Assembly: GCF_000158815.1 (NCBI RefSeq)
Contig: NZ_GG657738.1
Span: 2,912,228-2,976,227, forward strand
DNA length: 64,000 nt
Source: Micromonospora sp. ATCC 39149
Lineage (GTDB): Bacteria > Actinomycetota > Actinomycetes > Mycobacteriales > Micromonosporaceae
Direction: 5' to 3'
Both the position numbers and the translations under genes were made by a program. Positions 56,619-64,000 of the stretch are shown here, piece after piece (positions within the stretch are counted from its first letter, which is position 1; each line of letters starts with the position of its first letter). The notes under the pieces were generated by a model. The model was not told the DNA's origin, searched no databases, and saw only the letters and a list, made by a program, of their open reading frames with translations.

Positions 56619-57536
56619 ATGTCTGAGCCCACTTTCGCCACCCTCGTCAGCCGGTGGTACGAGCAGAACGCCCGCGACCTGCCGTGGCGCGTGACCGGCG
56701 TGGGCGCCTGGGCGATCCTGGTCAGCGAGGTCATGCTCCAGCAGACGCCCGTGGTGCGGGTGCTGCCGGCGTTCCAGGCGTGGCTGGCCCGCTGGCCCAC
56801 GCCCGCCGCGCTGGCCGCCGACACGCCCGCCGAGGCGATCCGGATGTGGGGGCGGCTCGGCTACCCACGCCGGGCGATGCGGCTGCGCGAGTGCGCGGTG
56901 GCGATCGTCGAGCGGCACGGCGGCGAGGTGCCGGACCGGCTGGACCAGCTCCTGGCCCTGCCGGGGGTCGGCACGTACACGGCCCGCGCGGTGGCCGCCT
57001 TCGCGTACGGGCAGCGGCACCCGGTCGTGGACACCAACGTGCGGCGGGTGGTCTGCCGGGCGATCGCCGGGGAGCCGGACGCCGGCCCGGCCACCCGCCC
57101 CGCCGACCTCGTGGCCACCGAGGAGTTGCTGCCGGCGGAGCCGGCCGCGGCGGCGCTGGCCAGCGCCGCGTTCATGGAACTGGGGGCGGTGATCTGCACC
57201 GCCCGGTCGCCCCGGTGCGCCGCCTGCCCGGTGGAGTCGGTCTGCGCCTGGCGGGCCTCCGGGCAGGAGGCCCCGGCCGGTCCGACGCGGCGTCCGCAGC
57301 GGTACGCGGGCACGGACCGCCAGGTCCGCGGGCTGCTGCTGGCGGTGCTGCGGGAGGCCAGCGGCCCGGTGCCGCACCAGCGGCTGGACCAGGTGTGGAC
57401 CGATGACGTCCAGCGCTCGCGGGCGCTGGCCGGGCTGGTCACCGACGGCCTGGTGGAACCGGTCGGCGGGGAGTCGTTCCGCCTCGCCGGCGACGGCCCG
57501 GCGCTTTCGGACCCGGCCCCGGCCCTCGAGCCCTGA
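56619..57536 (+). CDS. mutY: A/G-specific adenine glycosylase MutY
   Basis: 305 residues. Removes adenine mispaired with 8-oxoguanine in base excision repair. DLPWRVTGVGAWAILVSEVM and LQQTPV contain the catalytic Glu; the helix-hairpin-helix is LLALPGVGTYTARAVAAFAY; catalytic Asp in HPVVDTNVRRVVCRA; and the [4Fe-4S] Cys set CTARSPRCAACPVESVC has the CX6CX2CX5C spacing. The C-terminal ~55 residues are a short winged-helix-like stretch in place of the full NUDIX-like 8-oxoG domain of E. coli MutY. ATG 56619 by alignment of the family start; an in-frame ATG at 56604 is possible. Confidence 0.93.
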   Translation: MSEPTFATLVSRWYEQNARDLPWRVTGVGAWAILVSEVMLQQTPVVRVLPAFQAWLARWPTPAALAADTPAEAIRMWGRLGYPRRAMRLRECAVAIVERHGGEVPDRLDQLLALPGVGTYTARAVAAFAYGQRHPVVDTNVRRVVCRAIAGEPDAGPATRPADLVATEELLPAEPAAAALASAAFMELGAVICTARSPRCAACPVESVCAWRASGQEAPAGPTRRPQRYAGTDRQVRGLLLAVLREASGPVPHQRLDQVWTDDVQRSRALAGLVTDGLVEPVGGESFRLAGDGPALSDPAPALEP

Positions 57537-57573
57537 CCCGGGCCGCCGGCCCTGGAAGACCTGACCGCAGCCG

Positions 57574-57635
57574 CCATGTCGCCGGTATCGCGGCCTCCGT
57601 ACCCCCCGATACCCCCAGGTCGCCGACATTGCGGC
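57574..57635. repeat. Degenerate copy of the palindromic repeat family
   Basis: GCCATGTCG with GGTATCG on the left (57574-57590) and CGATAC with CGCCGACATTGCGGC on the right (57608-57634) keep the CATGTCG/CGACAT ends and the GGTATC/GATACC inner block, with spacing and several mismatches. It lies just past mutY. Confidence 0.6.
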
Positions 57636-57678
57636 ACGCCATCCGTGCCGGCGCGGCGTAGGGGTGGCCGAGCGCGAA

Positions 57679-57720
57679 CGGGCGATGGCCCGGCGGCTTT
57701 CGCCGCCGGGCCATCGCCCG
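57679..57720. terminator. Strong terminator of clpC (and mutY)
   Basis: A perfect 19-bp stem (57679-57697 with 57702-57720, arm starting CGGGCGATGGCCC) and TTTC loop, 22 bases beyond the clpC stop; convergent mutY ends upstream of it. Confidence 0.85.
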
Positions 57721-57742
57721 TGCTGTCGTACGACCGCCCTAC

Positions 57743-60262
<2,520 letters not shown>

Positions 60263-60909
60263 GCCCTCGTGCTCCTCACGTGCCGTGCGCCTTGATGGTC
60301 AGATCTCGGCGGGGCCGGTGCGCGGACGTCCGGGACGGGCGTCCTTGCCTCATTACTCTATCGCCGCGGACCGACTCCGCTGAGGTCGTGTGTCCTCGGC
60401 GGCGGTCCGGTACGCGTCGTTTTAACCAACCGTCCGCGCTCAGGGCGTGTTCCGGGGGCTCCGCGTGTACGCGCAGAGCGAAATTCGGACGGGCGGTGGG
60501 ACCGGCCTGCGGACCCCTCACGGGCCCCTCAGCTACCCCCAACCGACGACCAGGCCGGCAGCCGGTCGTCCACAGGCTGTGGACGGCTTCTCCACCACCT
60601 GTGGACAACGCCTCGGCGGGACCGGCTCTTCCCGCCCGAGGAGGCGGCACCCGGGACGGCGCCCAAGGGTGCCCTGGACGGCGCCAAGGCGTTGCCGGGG
60701 CGGCGCTCGACCGGACCGGCCGCCCAGCGGCGGCCTCCTCGGCGGCGGCCTCCTCGCGGGCGGCCAGGCCGACAGCGGCCAGGGACACGGCGACGCCGGC
60801 CCGGAGGCGTGCTCCGGTCCGGCGTCGGTGTCGCCCGTGTCGGGGATATCCCATCTAGGGCCCTACCGCACCCTTCGGCGGGGGCGGTAGCCCAGAATCG
60901 GCTCGGCGG
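60263..60909. other. Long intergenic region between clpC and lsr2 with DnaA-box-like cluster
   Basis: No convincing gene in 647 bases: frames open here on both strands are Arg/Pro/Ala-rich and mirror one another. It should contain the clpC promoter; AT-richer blocks occur near 60345-60365 and 60415-60430. At 60566-60608 there is a cluster TCGTCCACA, TGTGGACGG and TGTGGACAA, one forward and two reverse DnaA-box-like nonamers; the third is the perfect reverse complement of TTGTCCACA. Confidence 0.5.
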
Positions 60910-61254
60910 TCAGCGCTTGGCGTGGAACTCGTCGACGATCTCCTGGGGGATACGCCCCCGGTCGGAGATCTCCTTGCCCTCCCGCTTGGCCCATGCCCGG
61001 ATCGCCTTGTTCTGCTCGCGGTCGGCGGTCGCGCCGCCCCGGCCGCGCGCGGCCCGCCCGCCGACCACCACGCCACCCCGACCCACCTTGGTGCCGGCAG
61101 CGACATAGGGCGCGAAAACGTCACGCAATTTCTCGGCGTTCGCGTTAGAGAGGTCGATCTCGTACTGAACGCCGTCGAGGGCGAACTTGACGGTCTCGTC
61201 AGCGTCCCCGCCGTCCAGGTCATCGACCAGCTTGTGAATGATCTGCTTGGCCAC
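60910..61254 (-). CDS. lsr2: Lsr2, H-NS-like nucleoid protein
   Basis: 114 residues. N-terminal oligomerisation domain (AKQIIHKLVDDLDGGDADET, FALDGVQYEIDLSNANAEKL) and C-terminal AT-minor-groove domain (IRAWAKREGKEISDRGRIPQ) with the Arg-Gly-Arg clamp. Lsr2 silences AT-rich and foreign DNA in actinobacteria; the 15.7-19 kb Rhs-associated stretch and 26.5 kb gap in this window are natural targets. GTG 61254 gives the canonical AKQIIHKL start, with GAAAGGA nine bases upstream; the ATG at 61263 abuts that site and is too close. Confidence 0.95.
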   Translation of the reverse strand: MAKQIIHKLVDDLDGGDADETVKFALDGVQYEIDLSNANAEKLRDVFAPYVAAGTKVGRGGVVVGGRAARGRGGATADREQNKAIRAWAKREGKEISDRGRIPQEIVDEFHAKR

Positions 61255-61298
61255 GTCCCACATTCCTTTCGAGCAGGGTGCTCCTGCAAACTGAGAGC

Positions 61299-61329
61299 AC
61301 AATAACCTGCCCGATGCTTACCTCGTCAA
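61299..61329 (-). promoter_or_regulatory. lsr2 promoter candidate
   Basis: On the minus strand TTGACG (61329-61324) and TATTGT (61304-61299) are 19 bases apart; using GTTATT as -10 gives 17. They lie 45-75 bases before the GTG of lsr2. Confidence 0.5.
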
Positions 61330-61366
61330 TAGGACGCGGTATCTGCCCCTGCCGGGCCGCCGGCGG

Positions 61367-62875
61367 CTACTCCGGCCGGACCAAGGGGAAGAGGATGGTT
61401 TCCCGAATTCCCAGGCCCGTCAGCGCCATCAGCAGCCGGTCGATTCCCATTCCCATGCCGCCGGCCGGGGGCATTCCGTACTCCATCGCCCGGAGAAAGT
61501 CCTCGTCCAGCCGCATGGCCTCGTCGTCGCCACGCGCCGCGAGCTGGGCCTGGGCGACCAGGCGTTCCCGCTGCACGACCGGGTCGACCAGTTCGGAGTA
61601 CGCGGTGCCCAGCTCGAACCCGAGGACGTAGAGGTCCCACTTCTCGGCCAGCCCCGGCTCGCTGCGGTGCGCCCGGGTCAGCGGGCTGGTTTCCTCCGGA
61701 TAGTCCCGGACGAAGGTCGGCGCCTGAAGCCCCGGCACGACCAGTTCCTCGAACAGCTCCTCGGCGAGCTTGCCCGGGCCCCACTTCGGGTCGACGGAGA
61801 GGCCGACCTTGTCCGCGTACTCCACCAGGCGGGCCCGCTCGGTGCGGACGGTGACCTCTTCGCCGAGCGCCTCGGAAAGCACCCCGAAGAGCGTCACGGA
61901 GCGCCACTCGCCGCCCAGATCGAACTCCCGGCCATCCGCGTGCGCCACCACGGTCGACCCGGCGACCGCGATCGCCGCCTGCTGCACCAGATTACGGGTC
62001 AGCGACGCCATCGTGTCGTAGTCGCCGTACGCCTGGTACGCCTCCAGCATCGCGAACTCCGGCGAGTGCGAAGAGTCGACACCCTCATTACGGAAGTTGC
62101 GGTTGATCTCGAACACCCGATCGACGCCGCCGACCACGGCGCGCTTGAGAAACAGTTCCGGCGCGATTCGCAGATACAGATCAGTGTTCAAGGCATTGCT
62201 GTGGGTCACGAATGGCCGAGCCGCCGCGCCGCCGTGCAGCAGCTGGAGCATCGGGGTCTCCACCTCGACGAAACCCTGCCCGTGCAGGCAGTCACGCAGG
62301 CTGCGCACGGCCGCGGCCCGGGTACGCACCATCTGCCGCGCCTGCGGGCGGACGATCAGGTCGACGTAACGCTGGCGGACCCGGGCCTCCTCGCTGAGCG
62401 GCTTGTGCGCCACCGGCAGCGGGCGCAGCGCCTTCGCGGTGACCGCCCACGCCTCGGCCAGCACCGACAGCTCGCCGCGCCGGCTGGTGATCACCTCGCC
62501 GGTGACCCCGACGTGGTCGCCCAGGTCGACGAGGCGCTTCCAGTCGTCCAGCCGCTCCGCGCCGACCCGGTCGAGGGAGAGCATCGCCTGGAGCTCGGTA
62601 CCGTCGCCGTCACGTAACGTCGCGAAGCAGAGCTTGCCGGTGTTGCGTACGAAGATCACCCGGCCGGTGACCGAGACCCGGTCGCCCGTGGCGGTGTCGG
62701 TGGGCAGGTCGGCGTACTTCGCGCGGACGTCGGCCAGGGTGCTGGTCCGGGGGAATCCGACGGGGTACGGCTCGACGCCCTCGGCGAGCATCCGGTCCCG
62801 CTTCTCCCGGCGGACCTTCATCTGCTCCGGAAGGTCGTCGGCGGGGTCGACTGGCACGGCGTTCTGCTCGGTCAC
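61367..62875 (-). CDS. lysS: Lysyl-tRNA synthetase, class II
   Basis: 502 residues; charges tRNA-Lys. The OB-fold anticodon domain ([20 protein letters not shown]) is followed by the class II core: motif 2 [20 protein letters not shown], and motif 3 [38 protein letters not shown] is motif 1. [10 protein letters not shown] differs slightly from the usual GGA-ARPF but keeps its pattern. GTG 62875 has GAGGAAG seven bases upstream. It ends 112 bases before lsr2. Confidence 0.94.
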   Translation of the reverse strand: MTEQNAVPVDPADDLPEQMKVRREKRDRMLAEGVEPYPVGFPRTSTLADVRAKYADLPTDTATGDRVSVTGRVIFVRNTGKLCFATLRDGDGTELQAMLSLDRVGAERLDDWKRLVDLGDHVGVTGEVITSRRGELSVLAEAWAVTAKALRPLPVAHKPLSEEARVRQRYVDLIVRPQARQMVRTRAAAVRSLRDCLHGQGFVEVETPMLQLLHGGAAARPFVTHSNALNTDLYLRIAPELFLKRAVVGGVDRVFEINRNFRNEGVDSSHSPEFAMLEAYQAYGDYDTMASLTRNLVQQAAIAVAGSTVVAHADGREFDLGGEWRSVTLFGVLSEALGEEVTVRTERARLVEYADKVGLSVDPKWGPGKLAEELFEELVVPGLQAPTFVRDYPEETSPLTRAHRSEPGLAEKWDLYVLGFELGTAYSELVDPVVQRERLVAQAQLAARGDDEAMRLDEDFLRAMEYGMPPAGGMGMGIDRLLMALTGLGIRETILFPLVRPE

Positions 62876-62965
62876 GGCACGCTTCCTCAGCTAAGGAGTT
62901 TCGGCGGGGTCAGGCCCGAGCGTACTCAAGGGCCCCGGCGACCGTTACGGGATAACCTGCCCGCC

Positions 62966-63145
62966 ATGACCGACCCCACCCCGGCCCTGTCGTTCGGCGC
63001 GGCAGCCGCCGGGTACGACCGCCTCCGCCCCGAAGATCCCGAGGCGGCGGTGCGGTGGGGCGGCTCGCCGGCCTGACCGCCCCCGCCCGGCTCGTCGGCC
63101 TCGGCCTCGGCATCGGCCTCGGTACGGGGGCCGCTGACCCATCGG
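62966..63145 (+). pseudogene. Truncated class I SAM-methyltransferase remnant
   Basis: ATG 62966 begins MTDPTPALSFGAAAAGYDRL and RPEDPEAAVRW, the usual opening of a methyltransferase family, then a shift near 63055 (a TGA follows at 63074 in the first frame) leads in another frame to GLTAPARLVGLGLGIGLG, a spoiled copy of the SAM motif VVDLGAGTG. Nothing of the remaining ~200 residues exists; the GGGGCCC repeat follows directly. TAACCT seven bases before the ATG is a surviving leaderless promoter. The 346-base gap 62876-63221 holds nothing else but this and the repeat. Confidence 0.65.
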
Positions 63146-63154
63146 GTACGGGTG

Positions 63155-63212
63155 AGAGGGGCGCCCCTTCTCTACCGCAGGCGTTGACAAGGGGCCCTCC
63201 TTGCGGGCCCCT
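63155..63212. repeat. GGGGCCC hairpin repeat, copy 2, and coaX terminator
   Basis: Contains GAGAGGGGCGCCCCTTCTC (63154-63172, near-perfect palindrome), AGGCGTTGAC and AAGGGGCCC, the same block order as 34241-34287. AGGGGCCC (63190-63197) also pairs with GGGCCCCT (63205-63212), giving a hairpin ten bases past the coaX stop. Confidence 0.6.
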
Positions 63213-63221
63213 CGCCGCGCC

Positions 63222-63980
63222 TCACACGTTGCGTTCGTAGACCATGCGCAGGCCGATGAGGGTGATCATCGGCTCGTGGTGGGTGATGCTGCGGCACTCG
63301 CCGATCACCACCGACGCCAGCCCGCCCGTGGCGATCACCGCCCGCACCTCGCCCAGTTCCTCGGTCATCCGCTCCACGATCCGGTCCACCTGCCCGGCGA
63401 AGCCGAAGTAGAGTCCCGACTGGAGGCACTCGACGGTGTTCTTGCCGATCACCGACCGGGGCTTGGCCGCCTCCACCTTGCGTAGCTGGGCGGCGCGGGC
63501 CGCGAGCGCGTCGAAGGAGATCTCGATGCCCGGGGCGAACGCGCCGCCGAGGAACTCCCCCCGGCCGCTGATCACGTCGAAGTTGGTGGTGGTGCCGAAG
63601 TCGACCACGATCGACGGCCCGCCGAACAGGGTGTACGCGGCGAGCGTGTTCACCACACGGTCGGCGCCGACCTCCTTCGGGTTGTCGATCGCCAGTTGCA
63701 CGCCGGTGCGCACCCCCGGTTCGACGATGACGCTGGGCAGGTCGGCGTAGTAGCGGGCCAGCATCGTCCGCAGCGAGCGCAGCGCGGCCGGCACCGTCGA
63801 GCAGGCGGCCACCCCGGTGATCTCCACGGCGTCACCGGCCAGCAGCCCCCGGAACATCAGCCCGAGCTCGTCCGCCGTGGACCGGGCATCGGTCTTGATC
63901 CGCCAGGAGTGCACCAGCTTGTCGCCGTCGAAGGTCGCCAGCACGGTGTTTGTGTTTCCGATGTCGATGCAGAGCAGCAC
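63222..63980 (-). CDS. coaX: Type III pantothenate kinase
   Basis: 252 residues; phosphorylates pantothenate, first step to coenzyme A. The actin-like ATPase motifs are all present: phosphate-1 LLCIDIGNTNTVLATFDGDK, pantothenate/ATP site EVGADRVVNTLAAYTLFGG, PSIVVDFGTTTNFDVIS and GGAFAPGIEISFDALAARAA. GTG 63980 has TAGGCT (63992-63987) exactly six bases upstream and no ribosome site, so a leaderless message is likely; the window ends 20 bases further, so the upstream gene is not seen. A repeat-derived hairpin ends the transcript. Confidence 0.95.
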   Translation of the reverse strand: MLLCIDIGNTNTVLATFDGDKLVHSWRIKTDARSTADELGLMFRGLLAGDAVEITGVAACSTVPAALRSLRTMLARYYADLPSVIVEPGVRTGVQLAIDNPKEVGADRVVNTLAAYTLFGGPSIVVDFGTTTNFDVISGRGEFLGGAFAPGIEISFDALAARAAQLRKVEAAKPRSVIGKNTVECLQSGLYFGFAGQVDRIVERMTEELGEVRAVIATGGLASVVIGECRSITHHEPMITLIGLRMVYERNV

Positions 63981-63986
63981 GCACGC

Positions 63987-63992
63987 AGCCTA
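63987..63992 (-). promoter_or_regulatory. -10 hexamer of a leaderless coaX message
   Basis: TAGGCT on the minus strand, six bases before the GTG at 63980; part of the recurrent TANNNT-N6-start pattern in this window. Confidence 0.5.
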
Positions 63993-64000
63993 GACGCCGG

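Noticed and set aside
60566..60608. Chromosome origin suggested by the DnaA-like boxes
   Set aside because: Only three boxes, no dnaA/dnaN/rpmH neighbourhood; clpC-lsr2-lysS-coaX is not an origin context.
60276..60858. Two opposed ~190-codon frames in the clpC-lsr2 gap
   Set aside because: They overlap almost completely, are Arg/Pro/Ala-rich, and neither has a motif or convincing ribosome site; the stretch is treated as non-coding.

Overview
This window is chromosomal DNA from a high-GC actinomycete, most likely of the Micromonosporaceae (Micromonospora/Actinoplanes type). The evidence is the very GC-rich third codon positions, frequent GTG starts, the DUF397/helix-turn-helix pairs, Lsr2, CarD, the actinobacterial carD-ispD-ispF and radA-disA orders, and short hairpin repeats of the kind scattered through such genomes. 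No tRNA, rRNA, CRISPR array or insertion sequence was seen. This placement is inference from gene content, not from a marker gene comparison.

Layout. 1-13 kb: rlmB-cysS, an IclR-type regulator, a solitary AbiEi/DUF559-like protein, a secreted subtilase, a HAD phosphatase, an EamA exporter divergent from a CGNR zinc-finger regulator, a GNAT acetyltransferase whose C-terminus is written by a palindromic repeat, a frame-shifted XRE/DUF5753 regulator with its DUF397 partner, and class II fumarase. 13-26.5 kb is an accessory region: a secreted 806-residue repeat protein, three small adjacent orphan genes, debris of another toxin/immunity module, an immunity-type gene that overlaps the stop of a 2241-residue Rhs/YD-repeat protein (Hint domain plus a C-terminal toxin-like tip), and a chimeric, frame-shifted gene upstream of it. 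26.7-34 kb: glycogen debranching-type glucosidase with an SCP2 protein, aldehyde dehydrogenase, class I fumarase, and a beta-propeller protein.

34-44 kb is built around tyrosine/homogentisate catabolism: an Lrp/AsnC regulator divergent from 4-hydroxyphenylpyruvate dioxygenase, an aromatic/histidinol-phosphate-type aminotransferase, homogentisate 1,2-dioxygenase, an uncharacterised protein and a fumarylacetoacetase gene broken by two frame shifts and an amber codon. As read, the chain can run from tyrosine to maleylacetoacetate/fumarylacetoacetate but lacks its last enzyme here.

44-64 kb is mostly housekeeping: a TPR membrane protein, ispF-ispD-carD, a small secondary-metabolite-like trio (type III polyketide synthase, class I methyltransferase, UbiA prenyltransferase), a lipoprotein, radA, disA, peptide deformylase, a two-ACT-domain protein, mutY, clpC, lsr2, lysS, a decayed methyltransferase and coaX.

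Three features cut across the window. First, about eleven genes have a TANNNT hexamer ending 6-8 bases before a GTG or ATG start, the signature of leaderless transcripts. Second, two hairpin repeat families recur, and each has a copy that supplies the stop codon and last residues of a gene. Third, four genes are broken (DUF5753 regulator, the gene before rhs, fumarylacetoacetase, a methyltransferase); single-base sequence errors cannot be excluded for the first two. All positions, motifs and translations were read by eye; family names come from recognised motifs and have not been searched against any database.
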